64,000 nt of DNA from Neisseria shayeganii 871 (GCF_000226875.1 NZ_JH164926.1:1959252-2023251), one strand, 5' to 3'; shown: positions 35,163-45,147, counted from the stretch's first letter. Notes: generated by a model from the letters alone, not told the origin. Made by a program: numbers and translations.

Positions 35163-35235
35163 AGGCTTCCAAATAAGAGGGCTCTGATGCCTGGCTACCT
35201 GAAAACAAAGCATCACAGCTCCAACCCACCAAAAC

Positions 35236-35271
35236 AAACCGCACAGCCGATTTCAATCAGCTGTGCGGTTT
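35236..35271 (-). terminator. hairpin terminator between trpB region and OmpA-like gene
   Basis: AAACCGCACAGC and its exact complement around a 12-base loop, flanked by A and T runs. It lies 28 bases past the stop of the reverse-strand gene and may work in both directions. Confidence 0.75.
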
Positions 35272-35298
35272 GTCTGTAAGAAGCAGTAAGCGATCGGT

Positions 35299-35835
35299 TT
35301 AATCCACCAACAGCACTTCTACCCTGCGGGCTTCGGCATCGCTGCCGCTACCTTGCGCCACTTCAGGCTTGCGCAACTCAATGCTTTCTTGCGGCACGCC
35401 CAAAGCCAACAACGCGTTTTGTACCGCAATGGCGCGGTTTTTCGATACTTCTGCGTTCACTTCGGCATTACCGGTGTGGTCATGATAGCCGGAAATCACC
35501 GCACGACGGCCGTGCTTCACGCCGTCCACCACAACAGCCAGTACCTCTTCGGCATTCGGTGCCAGATTGCTGCTGCCGGTGGCGAAGTAGAATTTCACAA
35601 TGCCGTTTTCCACCAAGGCATAATCGCCGGTTTGCGGCACCATGTTCACCTGGCCATTTTCCACTTGGGCGCGGCTGGGCACTTGTGCCTCAGGCTGACC
35701 GAAACCCAAGTCGCCATTTTTGTGCGCCTCCCACAAAGCCAAGGTCAGCACGCCGGCTACCACCAAGCCCACCAACACACCCAGCCAAGTCAGCAGACGG
35801 CGCAGTTTTTTATCTTCTTCATCTTGTGAAGCCAT
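35299..35835 (-). CDS. OmpA-family peptidoglycan-binding membrane protein
   Basis: 178 residues. The short cytoplasmic N-terminus is followed by one membrane helix (LLTWLGVLVGLVVAGVLTLA, residues about 14-33). A periplasmic C-terminal OmpA-like domain follows: IVKFYFATGSSNLAP, VISGYHDHTGNAEVN, SKNRAIAVQNALLALGV and RRVEVLLVD. Anchored in the inner membrane rather than by a barrel. Likely binds peptidoglycan; the partner is unknown. Its promoter region faces glyQ divergently. Confidence 0.88.
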   Translation of the reverse strand: MASQDEEDKKLRRLLTWLGVLVGLVVAGVLTLALWEAHKNGDLGFGQPEAQVPSRAQVENGQVNMVPQTGDYALVENGIVKFYFATGSSNLAPNAEEVLAVVVDGVKHGRRAVISGYHDHTGNAEVNAEVSKNRAIAVQNALLALGVPQESIELRKPEVAQGSGSDAEARRVEVLLVD

Positions 35836-35972
35836 GTTGCGAATCCTCTGTTACTCATAAAAAAACGGCGGAATCTTAACATAAAAGCCCGGCCGGCGGT
35901 GGGTTTTGTTTCCCACCCAAACCAAGTAAAATGCCGGCCTTATTTATTTCCCAAATTCATTGTTTTCCCACC

Positions 35973-36878
35973 ATGCTCACCTTCCAACAAATTATCTTCA
36001 CATTGCAAAACTTTTGGGCCGAACGCGGCTGCACCATCATCCAACCTTTCGACATGGAAGTCGGCGCCGGCACCAGCCATCCCGCCACCTGTCTGCGCGC
36101 ACTCGGCCCCGAGCCGTGGTATGCCGCTTATGTCCAACCCAGCCGCCGCCCCAAAGACGGCCGCTACGGCGACAACCCCAACCGCCTGCAACACTATTAC
36201 CAATTTCAGGTGGCCTTAAAACCCGCCCCTGCCGACATTCAGGAACAATACCTTGATTCACTGCGCGAACTGGGCATCGACCCTCAAGTTCACGATATCC
36301 GCTTTGTCGAAGACGACTGGGAAAACCCCACCCTCGGCGCTTGGGGTTTGGGCTGGGAAGTATGGCTCAACGGCATGGAAGTCACCCAATTTACCTATTT
36401 CCAACAAGTCGGCGGCATCGACTGCACGCCTGTTTTGGGCGAAATCACCTACGGCATCGAACGCCTGGCCATGTATCTGCAAGGCGTAGAAAACGTATAT
36501 GACTTGGTCTGGTCGAAAACCCCCGACGGCCAAACCGTTACCTACGGCGACGTGTACCACCAAAACGAAGTGGAACAATCCACCTACAACTTTGAATATT
36601 CCGATGCCGAATGGCTGTTGAAGCAATTTAACGACTACGAAGCCCAAGCCAAACGCCTGCTGGAAGTAGAAGACACTTCACTCGCCCTGCCCGCTTACGA
36701 ACTGGTGCTCAAAGCCGGCCACACCTTCAACCTGCTCGATGCGCGCGGCGCCATTTCCGTTACCGAACGCGCCACCTATATCGGCCGCATCCGCACCTTA
36801 AGCCGGATTGTGGCGCAGAAGTTTGTGGAGAGCCGGGAGAAGTTGGGTTTTCCGTTGATGAAGCATCAGGCTACCTGA
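35973..36878 (+). CDS. glyQ: glycyl-tRNA synthetase alpha subunit
   Basis: Catalytic class II subunit of the tetrameric bacterial GlyRS. From ATG 35973 it has 301 residues: [20 protein letters not shown], then [20 protein letters not shown] and [12 protein letters not shown]. Its partner glyS normally follows directly, but here it begins 8.8 kb downstream, after a defence island. The last codons contain an eikDUS (36868). Confidence 0.97.
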   Translation: MLTFQQIIFTLQNFWAERGCTIIQPFDMEVGAGTSHPATCLRALGPEPWYAAYVQPSRRPKDGRYGDNPNRLQHYYQFQVALKPAPADIQEQYLDSLRELGIDPQVHDIRFVEDDWENPTLGAWGLGWEVWLNGMEVTQFTYFQQVGGIDCTPVLGEITYGIERLAMYLQGVENVYDLVWSKTPDGQTVTYGDVYHQNEVEQSTYNFEYSDAEWLLKQFNDYEAQAKRLLEVEDTSLALPAYELVLKAGHTFNLLDARGAISVTERATYIGRIRTLSRIVAQKFVESREKLGFPLMKHQAT

Positions 36879-36901
36879 AAAACACCGACGCGGGCACGGC
36901 C

Positions 36902-38362
36902 ATGAGCTTCCACGCGCAGCAAGCCAAGTTTAAGCGCCTGTTTCAGGAAAGCGCCGCTTGGCGTCTGCTGCGTGCCGACAATGCGCCCTATATCCTGGCC
37001 TTTGTAGCCGAATTGTTTGCCGAGAGCAGCGAAGTGCCGTACAGCCGGGCGCGGGTATTGCTGGACAGCGAAATCGAGCGCAGCCGCGATTTGGGCGTGT
37101 GGCAGACCGAAACGGCGGCGCTGAGTTATTTGAATCTGTGGATTAAAAACGGCTGGCTGCGCGAGATGGACGGTTTGCTGAGCAAGACCGACGCCATGGA
37201 AACCGCCCTGCGTTTTGCCCACGGCTTGGACGAGCGCAGCACCGGCGCCACCGCCTCACATTTGCGTATTGTGCAGGATGCGGTGCGCGATTTTGCCGTT
37301 TCCGTGAGCCGCGACCAGCCCGCACGCCTGGCCATGCTGCAACAAAAGCAGGCGGAAACCCAGGCCGAAATCGACCGGGTTAAGGCTGGGCTGTGGGATG
37401 CCCTGGATGAAAACCAGCAGCGCGAGCGCATCCGCGAAATCCACCAGCTGTCCATGCAGCTCACCGGCGACTTCCGTTATTTTGAAGACGAAATCCGCCG
37501 TCTCGACAAAACCCTGCGTGTGCAGATGATGGGTCATGAGGCCACGCGCGGCGAAGTTTTGCAGCAGCTGATGGCGCAGGAAGACCTGCTGGCGCAAACC
37601 GAGGCGGGCAGCGCGTTTAACGGCTTTTTCGAGCTTTTGGGCGATGTCAACCGTGCCACCGAGTTTCGCGCGCAATTGCGCACCGTGCTGGAGAGCGGCG
37701 CGGTGCAATATTTGTCGCACAAGCAGCAGCATGATTTGCAGCGCCTGGTGCCCACGCTGGTCACCGAGAGCGAGCGTGTGTTCCGTATCCGCCGCCGTAC
37801 CGAGCAGGAATTGCGCAGCTATATCGAAAGCGGTGCGGCGCAGGAAGAGGGGGTCATCCGCCAGCTCATCGGCCGCCTGGAGCAAAGCGCCATGCAGTTG
37901 TTGGAAGATGGGGTGGATTTGAATACGGCCACCGGCCTGTCCTTGCCTACCGGCGCACTGTATTTTGCTTCCCCCGAGCGCTTGCGCCTGAGGCATCCGG
38001 ACGATGATTTTCAGGCAGCGGATACCCAAGAGCACGCCAACAGCCGTCAGGCAGGCAGTGCGGTTTTGGCCAGTTTGGAAACCGTACGCACGAAGCAATT
38101 GGCGCACGAGATGCGGCACATCCTGCAACAGCACGGTCCTCTGACCTTGGCGGGCATTGCGGAATATGCGCCTTTGCGCATGGGGGTGGAAGAGCTGGTG
38201 GCCCGTTTCCGCGTTGCCCGTGCCGTGGGCGCGGCCGAACTGCCCGATCGGGAAAGCCTGTGGGTGCGGGACCGCCACGGCCAACTCATCCGTGCCCGTC
38301 TGCCCGTCTTATTGCTCAACGCCAAGCTGTTTCCCGACAATATCGACACACTGTCCCTATAG
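36902..38362 (+). CDS. jetA: Wadjet defence protein JetA (DUF3375)
   Basis: First gene of a type I Wadjet system, the kleisin-like subunit of an SMC complex that recognises and cleaves circular plasmid DNA. The 486-residue product has the DUF3375 N-terminal winged-helix region (KRLFQESAAWRLLRADNAPY), a helical middle (QQKQAETQAEIDRVKAGLW) and a C-terminal part with THEMRHILQQHG-like text (AHEMRHILQQHG). The start ATG is 23 bases after glyQ, so it may be read from the glyQ promoter. Followed by jetB after 8 bases. Confidence 0.9.
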   Translation: MSFHAQQAKFKRLFQESAAWRLLRADNAPYILAFVAELFAESSEVPYSRARVLLDSEIERSRDLGVWQTETAALSYLNLWIKNGWLREMDGLLSKTDAMETALRFAHGLDERSTGATASHLRIVQDAVRDFAVSVSRDQPARLAMLQQKQAETQAEIDRVKAGLWDALDENQQRERIREIHQLSMQLTGDFRYFEDEIRRLDKTLRVQMMGHEATRGEVLQQLMAQEDLLAQTEAGSAFNGFFELLGDVNRATEFRAQLRTVLESGAVQYLSHKQQHDLQRLVPTLVTESERVFRIRRRTEQELRSYIESGAAQEEGVIRQLIGRLEQSAMQLLEDGVDLNTATGLSLPTGALYFASPERLRLRHPDDDFQAADTQEHANSRQAGSAVLASLETVRTKQLAHEMRHILQQHGPLTLAGIAEYAPLRMGVEELVARFRVARAVGAAELPDRESLWVRDRHGQLIRARLPVLLLNAKLFPDNIDTLSL

Positions 38363-38370
38363 AAACCATC

Positions 38371-39060
38371 ATGGATGCCGATTTCCACTCTGCTCACCCA
38401 AGCGCACCGGCCGAAGCTGTCCTGGCAGACAACCTGCCGCCGTCCGCCCTGAGCGACGAAGCGCGGCGGGCTTTGGTGTATCTGTTGCGTCACGGAGTGA
38501 TTCTGGCCTCGGAAAAAGCGCGCCTGTTTGACACCGTGTGCCGCTATCAGGCGCCCATACGCGCGCATTTGGCCGATGTGTTTTTGCGTTTGGTCCTAGA
38601 CGATCGCCAAGGCGTGGTCTTTGTAGCCGCTGCCGAGGCGGAGGCGGGCGATGGGGAAGAAGGGGCGGATGAAGGCGGCGCGGTGTCGCTGATTAACCGC
38701 CGCACGCTCACCCTGTACGACACCTTGTTGCTGTTGGTGTTGCGCAAGCATTATCAGGAACGCGAAAACGCAGGCGAGCAGAAAATCATCATCGATTTGG
38801 AACGCATCAGTGCGTCTCTGTCGCCGTTTCTGCCGCTCACCGACCATGCCGCGCTGGACAAAAAACGCCTGCTGGCGCGCATCGGCAAGATGCTGGAACA
38901 CAAATTATTGCAGGCAGTGCGCGGCGAAGACGAGCGCTATGAAATCACCCCGCTGATCCGCTATGTGATCAATGCCGAAACCTTGCACCGCCTGCTGGCG
39001 GAATACCGGCGCCTGTTGCAGACACAGCTGGGCGGTACGGCGGCAGAGGAGAACGTATGA
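38371..39060 (+). CDS. jetB: Wadjet defence protein JetB (DUF4194)
   Basis: KITE-type (MksE-like) accessory subunit of the Wadjet SMC complex. From ATG 38371 it has 229 residues: LSDEARRALVYLLRHGVIL, a conserved LYDTLLLLVLRKHYQER and YEITPLIRYVINAE typical of this family. An acidic insertion (residues about 90-108) is low complexity. Stop overlaps the jetC start (ATGA). Confidence 0.88.
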   Translation: MDADFHSAHPSAPAEAVLADNLPPSALSDEARRALVYLLRHGVILASEKARLFDTVCRYQAPIRAHLADVFLRLVLDDRQGVVFVAAAEAEAGDGEEGADEGGAVSLINRRTLTLYDTLLLLVLRKHYQERENAGEQKIIIDLERISASLSPFLPLTDHAALDKKRLLARIGKMLEHKLLQAVRGEDERYEITPLIRYVINAETLHRLLAEYRRLLQTQLGGTAAEENV

Positions 39061-42000
39061 AAGCGGCACCGGAATCCGTGAGCTACAGCCCCATCCGCCT
39101 GGCCGAATTGTCGGTGTGCAACTGGGGCTCTTTCCACGGCCTGCACACGGGCACCATTCATCCCGACGGCACGCTGATTACCGGCGACAACGGCAGCGGC
39201 AAATCCACGTTTATCGACGGCCTGATGGCCTTGCTGTTGCCGGCGGGCAGGGCCGCGTTTAATGTGGCCGCCGCCCAGGGCGACCGCAGCGACCGTTCGC
39301 TGATATCCTATATGCGCGGCAGCTTCGGTTCCGACCACGACGGCAGCGCCACCCGCACCAAAAGCAAGCGCGAAAAGGCGGTGATTACCGGCCTGCGCGC
39401 TCTGTACCGTGCCGAAGACGGCGGCGAAACCACACTGCTGGCGCTGTTTTGGACCGCGCAGGCGGGCAATGCGCTGGCGGATGTTAAACGCCTGTATGTG
39501 GTGGCGCGCCACAATCTGAGCCTGAAAACCGTGCTCGACCGCTTCGGCAGCGGCAATGTGCGCGGCCTGAAGCAATGGCTGCGCGGCCAGCAGGACGTGT
39601 ACGACTGCGATGACAATTTCGCCAATTACCAAGAGCTCTACCGCCGTTTCCTGCATCTTTACAACCCCAACGCCCCGGCCTTGCTGTCGCGGGCGCTGGG
39701 GCTGAAGAAAATCGACGACCTCACGCGGCTGATTCGCGAACTGGTATTGGAACCGGCAGACATCCGCAGCGATGCCCGCAGTCTGGTGGCCGAATTTGCC
39801 GATTTGGAAAGCATTTACGCGCGATTGAGCGATGCGCGTGCCCAAGTGCAGCATCTGCACGAGCTGCCCGCCATGGCGGAGCGCATGCGTGCTTACGGCG
39901 CAGCGCTTGCGGCTTTGCAGGCACAGCGCAGCGGTCTGGCGGTGTATTTCGCCCGCGCCCATACCCGCTTGTGGGAAGCGCGTCTGGTGGATTTGATGGA
40001 CGGCCTGAAAACCCTGCTGGCGGAAACCGGGGTATTGCGGCAGCGGCAGCAGGATGCGGAGGAGGACGAAAAACGCCGCTATCGCACATTTTACGATTGC
40101 GGCGGCGCGCGCATTGAGGAGCTGAAACAGGAAATCGCGCGCATACGGCAATTGGAAGAGCATATGGCCGCCGTGGCCGCCGATTATCAGCAGGACTGCC
40201 GCCTGTTGGGGCTGCCTGCGGATTTGGATGCGGCGCTGTTCCGCAGCCACCAGCAGGAAGCGCGGCGCCAAACAGGACAGGCAGAGGCGGCCGTGGGTGC
40301 ACAGCAAGACCGTTTCAGCCAGGCCGCCGCCGCATTGGGGCAAACCCAAAGCACCTTGGCGGCGCTGGAAGAAGAAATCCGCGCCGTGGAAGCTCGTCCC
40401 GATTCCAATATCCCTGCCCGCCAGCAGCAATGGCGCGACGAATTGCAGCAGGCGCTGGGTTTGGCGCACGGTGAGGCGGTGTTTGTGGGCGAAATGCTGG
40501 ATGTGCGCCCGGAAGAGCATGAATGGCGCGGTGCCATCGAGCGCGCCTTGGGTGGGTTGCGTACCACCTTGCTGGTGCCCGAAGACGATTACCCGCGCAT
40601 CACCCGCTGGCTCAACAGCCGCCATCTTAGCGCACACATCCGCGTGCAGCTGGCGCACACACAGCAGGCCGCCGCCCCGGCGTTTGCGCCGCAAGGGCTG
40701 ATGGCTAAGCTGCTCTGGCGCGAGCACCCCTACCGCAACTGGCTGCAACAGCATCTGGCCAAGCGCGACCTGACCGCCGTCGCGTCCGCCGCCGAGCTGG
40801 ACAAAACCCCGTTTTCGATTACCCGCGAGGGTTTGCAGCATTGGGAACACGGCCGCTTCGAGAAAAAAGACCACAACCGCATCGACGACCGCCGCCATTG
40901 GTATCTGGGTTTTTCCAACCGCCTGCAACTGGCGCAGCTGCAAGAAGAAGCGGGCGTCTTGCAGGCGCAAGTGCGACAACAGCAGCAGGCCGTGGCCAGA
41001 GAGCGTGAGGCGCTCAACCGCAGCGGCCGGGTGCAACAGGCTTGGCACAATCTGCAACGTTACCGCTGGCAGGACATCGATGTGCCGCACCAACAGGCGC
41101 GTTTGCAGCAATGTCAGGCCGATTTGCGCCAATTGGAAGCCGCCGACGGCGATTTGCAGGCAGCCAAACGGCAGTGGGAGGCGGCACAGGCCGCCCTGAA
41201 AGCGGTGCAGCAGCAGCTGGCCGAACTGGGACGCCGCCAGGGCAGGCTGGAGCAGGAACAGGAAAATGCGGAAGAGCGCATCCGCAGCCTGCGCGCCGTG
41301 GCCAAGCAAGACTTGGACGATACGGTGGCCGCGCAGCTGGCCGAACGCACCGGCACCGTCAGCCTGGCCGATGCGGCGCAGCAGCAGGCCGCCGAGCAGG
41401 CGCTGGAGCGCGAGGTGGTGCAGGCGCAGCAACGGCAGAAAAGCGAAGAAAACCGCGCCATCAATATCATCAGCAGCTTTAAAGGGCGGGAAAAATGGCA
41501 GCCGCTCACGGCGGAATGGGGTGTCGGCTTGGACGGCTTGGGCGATGCCATCGAACATGTGGAATTGCTGGAGCGCGAAGGTCTGCCCAAACTGGTGGAG
41601 CAGTTTCGCGAACGGCTCAACAAACACACCACCCAGTCGCTCACCCGTTTGCGCAACCGCTTGGACAACAAATACGACGAAATCCGCGAGCGCATCGCCA
41701 AAATCAACCGCGTGCTGGCGCAAACCGAATTCCGCCCCGGCACTTATCTCAAGCTGGGCAGCCGCCGCGAGAAATTCACCCATGTGCAGCTGTTTGAACA
41801 CAAAGTCAAAGCGGTCTTGGGCAGCGGCATCCACGACGAAGACCCGGAACACCGCTTTATGCTGCTCAAGGAAGTCATCGACATCCTCGCCAAGGCCAGC
41901 AGCCGCGACAGCGCCTACACCCTAGAGAGCCTGCGCCTGCTCGACCCGCGCTACCAGCTGGCGTTTTTTGCCGAAGAAATCGACCACGGCGACAAGCGCG

Positions 42001-42419
42001 TGCGCGATGTGCTCAATTCTTCCAGCGGCAAATCCGGCGGCGAAAAAGAAGCTTTTGCCGGCATGGTGGTGGCCGCCAGCCTCGCCTATGTGCTCACCCC
42101 CGACGACCACGACAGCACGGTGTACCGCACCGTGTTTCTGGACGAAGCCTTTTCCAATACTGCCGAGACCGTCAGCCGCCGCGTGTTGCGGGTGTTTAAA
42201 GAGCTGAACATCCATGTGAATCTGATTACCCCGTTTAAAAACCTGAATTTGGCGCGCGAATCGGCGCGCAGCCTCCTGATTGCCGAGCGCGACGCCGACA
42301 GCCACGAGAGCCGTCTGTGCGAGATGACGTGGGAGGAAATCGATGCCCAGCAGGCCGAACATCTGCGCCGACAGCTGGCACAGGGAGAGACTCTGGGCAT
42401 TGAGTGGGAGGGTGCATGA
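39057..42419 (+). CDS. jetC: Wadjet SMC-like ATPase JetC
   Basis: MksB/SMC-like motor that extrudes DNA loops. 1120 residues. Walker A GDNGSGKSTF at 43-52, long glutamine/alanine-rich coiled coils on both sides of a hinge, signature SSGKSGGEKEAFAGM near 985 and Walker B TVFLDEAFSN near 1023. Typical length. Overlaps jetB by 4 and jetD by 4 bases, so the operon is tightly coupled. No frame breaks, so the system looks intact. Confidence 0.93.
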   Translation: MKAAPESVSYSPIRLAELSVCNWGSFHGLHTGTIHPDGTLITGDNGSGKSTFIDGLMALLLPAGRAAFNVAAAQGDRSDRSLISYMRGSFGSDHDGSATRTKSKREKAVITGLRALYRAEDGGETTLLALFWTAQAGNALADVKRLYVVARHNLSLKTVLDRFGSGNVRGLKQWLRGQQDVYDCDDNFANYQELYRRFLHLYNPNAPALLSRALGLKKIDDLTRLIRELVLEPADIRSDARSLVAEFADLESIYARLSDARAQVQHLHELPAMAERMRAYGAALAALQAQRSGLAVYFARAHTRLWEARLVDLMDGLKTLLAETGVLRQRQQDAEEDEKRRYRTFYDCGGARIEELKQEIARIRQLEEHMAAVAADYQQDCRLLGLPADLDAALFRSHQQEARRQTGQAEAAVGAQQDRFSQAAAALGQTQSTLAALEEEIRAVEARPDSNIPARQQQWRDELQQALGLAHGEAVFVGEMLDVRPEEHEWRGAIERALGGLRTTLLVPEDDYPRITRWLNSRHLSAHIRVQLAHTQQAAAPAFAPQGLMAKLLWREHPYRNWLQQHLAKRDLTAVASAAELDKTPFSITREGLQHWEHGRFEKKDHNRIDDRRHWYLGFSNRLQLAQLQEEAGVLQAQVRQQQQAVAREREALNRSGRVQQAWHNLQRYRWQDIDVPHQQARLQQCQADLRQLEAADGDLQAAKRQWEAAQAALKAVQQQLAELGRRQGRLEQEQENAEERIRSLRAVAKQDLDDTVAAQLAERTGTVSLADAAQQQAAEQALEREVVQAQQRQKSEENRAINIISSFKGREKWQPLTAEWGVGLDGLGDAIEHVELLEREGLPKLVEQFRERLNKHTTQSLTRLRNRLDNKYDEIRERIAKINRVLAQTEFRPGTYLKLGSRREKFTHVQLFEHKVKAVLGSGIHDEDPEHRFMLLKEVIDILAKASSRDSAYTLESLRLLDPRYQLAFFAEEIDHGDKRVRDVLNSSSGKSGGEKEAFAGMVVAASLAYVLTPDDHDSTVYRTVFLDEAFSNTAETVSRRVLRVFKELNIHVNLITPFKNLNLARESARSLLIAERDADSHESRLCEMTWEEIDAQQAEHLRRQLAQGETLGIEWEGA

Positions 42420-43603
42420 GCGCGCCGCATTGGGGCGTGCTGCCTGAAACACTGGCCGCCGAACTCTACCGGCGCGAGTGGGGCAGCGCCGCCAAGCGGC
42501 AAAGACTGTTGCGCGGCGAACGTCCGTTTCCCCTGAGTGTGAATTTGAAACCGCCCACCAGCAAACAGGCGTTGCAAAACCCGCAGCATTGCCAGGCTTT
42601 TGTGGCTGCCTGGAAGCAGGTTTTGCCGCAACAGGTGGTGTGGGAAACACGGCAATTGCAGCATTTCGGCAGCATTGCCCTGCCGCAGCGGCTGGTGCTG
42701 GCGGATGCCGACAGCCTGCTGGCGCTGATAGGCGAACAGGGTACATGGGCGCGCTGGCAGACACTGATTGCACGCGTGACCGAAGTCACCGGCTGCCGCG
42801 ATGCGGTCACCGCGCAGGTGGAAGCATTGGACAGGCTGCCTGAACACGAATTGGCCATGCTGCTGCGGGTATGGCCGCAATTGCAGCCGGGCATGGGGCA
42901 GGGCGCTTATCTGCGCGCCTTGCCCTTGGCGGGCGCACACAGCAAATTTGTCGAACAGCACGAGCCACTGCTGCTGCCGCTGCTGGCCGCCTGTTACGGC
43001 GAAGCCGTGAGCGCGCAAGGTTTGGGCGCATGGTTGGGCTGTCAGGCACCGCCCAAAGACTGGCTCTTGGTACGCCCCTTGGATGCGGCCACACAGGCGG
43101 CCTTGGGCGGCTGGCAGGTACTGCGCCTGCCGACCGAACAGCTGCGCCGCCGCCCTCTGCCCGGTGTACGGGTGCTGATTGTGGAAAACGAGCAGTCCTG
43201 TCTGAGTCTGCCGCAGCTGCCGGACACCGTGGCCGTGGCCGGCGGCGGGCGCAATACCGCCTGGCTGGATGCGCCGTGGCTGGCAGACAAACAGGTGGCC
43301 TATTGGGGCGATATCGACCGCCACGGCCTGAGCATCTTGAGCCGGGCGCGCCAGCGCCTGCCCACGATAACCGCCTTGTTGATGAACGAAGCGGCACTGG
43401 CCCACGGCCGCAATTTCTGCACCACAGACCCCAGCAGCGGCAGCCTGGCCGAACCGGAGGCCCTCAACAAAGCCGAGCGCCGTCTGTGGCAACAGCTGCA
43501 CCGTAGCGACCCGCCGCTGCGTTTGGAGCAGGAATATGTGACTGCCGAGGACTTGGCTCGCGAATTGGCCGCGTGGATTTCAGGCAGCCTGAAAAATGCG
43601 TAG
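42416..43603 (+). CDS. jetD: Wadjet nuclease JetD (DUF3322/DUF2220, Toprim)
   Basis: Topoisomerase VI A-like nuclease that cuts DNA trapped by the JetABC motor. From ATG 42416 it has 395 residues. An N-terminal DUF3322 region (LKPPTSKQALQNPQHCQAF) is followed by the Toprim fold, with VLIVENEQSC and YWGDIDRHGLSIL carrying the acidic metal ligands. The 3' end holds overlapping AG-kingDUS/AG-simDUS words instead of the host dialect. Confidence 0.9.
   Translation: MSAPHWGVLPETLAAELYRREWGSAAKRQRLLRGERPFPLSVNLKPPTSKQALQNPQHCQAFVAAWKQVLPQQVVWETRQLQHFGSIALPQRLVLADADSLLALIGEQGTWARWQTLIARVTEVTGCRDAVTAQVEALDRLPEHELAMLLRVWPQLQPGMGQGAYLRALPLAGAHSKFVEQHEPLLLPLLAACYGEAVSAQGLGAWLGCQAPPKDWLLVRPLDAATQAALGGWQVLRLPTEQLRRRPLPGVRVLIVENEQSCLSLPQLPDTVAVAGGGRNTAWLDAPWLADKQVAYWGDIDRHGLSILSRARQRLPTITALLMNEAALAHGRNFCTTDPSSGSLAEPEALNKAERRLWQQLHRSDPPLRLEQEYVTAEDLARELAAWISGSLKNA
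42833..42844 (+). repeat. foreign-dialect uptake word (AG-simDUS) inside jetD
   Basis: AGGCTGCCTGAA, exact match to the Simonsiella-type DUS, differing from the local eikDUS at one base. A second foreign word pair is at 43579-43593. No exact eikDUS was found between 36902 and 43603. Confidence 0.7.
43579..43593. repeat. overlapping AG-kingDUS and AG-simDUS words at jetD 3' end
   Basis: TTCAGGCAGCCTGAA: forward it contains AGGCAGCCTGAA (Kingella type, 43582-43593), reverse AGGCTGCCTGAA (Simonsiella type, 43579-43590). A 15-base near-palindrome just before the jetD stop. Confidence 0.7.
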
Positions 43604-43806
43604 AATGCAGGGCTTTTATGCCCATTCAGAAACACAGCTAAATAAGGTAGTGAGCAGAAGACAAGACAGTATGGAACTCACTTTGTTGCCGCTTTAGCAA
43701 CTTGCAAAATCGTTCTCTTCGAGCCGTACACAGCGGTACGGTATCCTTCTGTATTGAACGACTATAACTTAAGTGCTTCAAATTGTAATTAAGCGAATAC
43801 AAAAAG

Positions 43807-45147
43807 ATGAAAATGAATTTTAAACCCCGTATTAAAATCAAAAATTTTGGTGCGATTAAAAGTACAGATCCAGATAATGTCGGTTGGCTGGATATTGATA
43901 AGGTAACCGTTTTTATCGGTGACCAAGGTTCCGGGAAAAGCACGGTCGCAAAGCTGATATCTACCTTTATGTGGATTGAAAAAGCATTAGTGCGCGGGGA
44001 CTACGATGAGAAGTTTTTTCATCGGAAAGGCAAGTTTGTTAATCAGTTTTTGAAATACCATCGTTTGGAGCATTATCTGCATGCAAACAGTTATATTGAA
44101 TACGAGGGTTTGGAAAAGCACATTGTTTATGAAGACGGACGCTTACGGATTGAAAATACAATAAAATCACATCAGGAAGCATATGTTTTACCGCAGATTA
44201 TGTATATCCCTGCCGAACGAAATTTTATTTCTTACGTGAAAAGTGCGCGCGAATTGAAAATTTCTTCGGAAAGTATGCAGGAGTTTTTGACAGAGTTTAA
44301 TAATGCCAAAAAATTAATTAAACAAACGTTTAACCTACCTATTGGCGGAGTCAGTCTGGAATATGACCGCTTAAATGACCGCTTGAATTTAAAAGGACAG
44401 GAATACAAAATTCAATTAAGTGATGGATCGAGCGGATTTCAATCGACAGTACCGTTACTCCTGGTGTCGGATTATTTGGCAAAATCGGTTCAAAATCCCA
44501 AAGGAAATAATATGCCGATGTCTGAAAAAGAGCGTGAAAATTTTGCCAACGAAATGAAACAAATTCTGGGGAATACCGACTTATCCGAAGAGCAACGCCG
44601 TATGGCAATTTCACTTGTTTCTGCAAGATTTAATAAGAAATCTTTTATTAATATCGTAGAAGAACCAGAGCAAAATTTATTTCCCGGCTCGCAATGGGAA
44701 ATTTTAAAAGAATTATTGAATTTAAATAATATTAATAAAAACAATCAACTGGTGATAACGACACACAGCCCTTATATTGTGAACTATCTAAGCATTGCCG
44801 TTGCGGCAAAACAAACTTTTGATCATTCTTTAGAAACAATTTCTAATCATTTAGTAGATGCAGTTGACTCTCGATCTGAATATAAACAGTTGTTATTGTC
44901 AGAAGCTTTGACAGTTGAAGATTTAGAAAAACAGATTAAGGAGAAAATTAATCAAATCGTACCTGAAACGGCATGGCTGGACAGTGGTGATTTGTCGGTG
45001 TATCAATTAAAAGACGGCAGGGTCACTTTATTACCTGAAATTAACGGCATTCCATCTGATGATAATAACTTGAATCAGATACTGATTGCAGGGAATGAGC
45101 TGATTGACCAACTCTTGGAAATTGAAGATGAATACAGTGGCATATGA
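43807..45147 (+). CDS. ABC/AAA-type ATPase of a putative two-gene defence unit
   Basis: 446 residues, AT-rich gene in sharp contrast with the GC-rich Wadjet genes. Walker A GDQGSGKST at 38-46, a small insertion instead of long coiled coils, a signature-like SDGSSGFQSTVPLLLV near 205-220, Walker B INIVEEPEQNLFP near 280 and the His switch TTHSPYIVNYL. This matches the AAA_15/AAA_21 ATPases found in OLD, Septu and PARIS systems, but no nuclease domain is fused. The next gene starts inside its 3' end. The 200 bases upstream (43604-43806) hold only a small hairpin (CCGTAC/GTACGG near 43726-43743) and no gene. Confidence 0.8.
   Translation: MKMNFKPRIKIKNFGAIKSTDPDNVGWLDIDKVTVFIGDQGSGKSTVAKLISTFMWIEKALVRGDYDEKFFHRKGKFVNQFLKYHRLEHYLHANSYIEYEGLEKHIVYEDGRLRIENTIKSHQEAYVLPQIMYIPAERNFISYVKSARELKISSESMQEFLTEFNNAKKLIKQTFNLPIGGVSLEYDRLNDRLNLKGQEYKIQLSDGSSGFQSTVPLLLVSDYLAKSVQNPKGNNMPMSEKERENFANEMKQILGNTDLSEEQRRMAISLVSARFNKKSFINIVEEPEQNLFPGSQWEILKELLNLNNINKNNQLVITTHSPYIVNYLSIAVAAKQTFDHSLETISNHLVDAVDSRSEYKQLLLSEALTVEDLEKQIKEKINQIVPETAWLDSGDLSVYQLKDGRVTLLPEINGIPSDDNNLNQILIAGNELIDQLLEIEDEYSGI

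Noticed and set aside
38961..41852. 963-codon open frame antisense to jetC
   Set aside because: The sense strand encodes a clear SMC-like ATPase. The antisense frame is a by-product of high GC and codon bias and has no start or domain of its own.
43726..43743. Hairpin CCGTAC/GTACGG as a jetD terminator
   Set aside because: The stem is only six bases and no T-run follows. It may belong to an intergenic repeat, but I could not support that from one copy.
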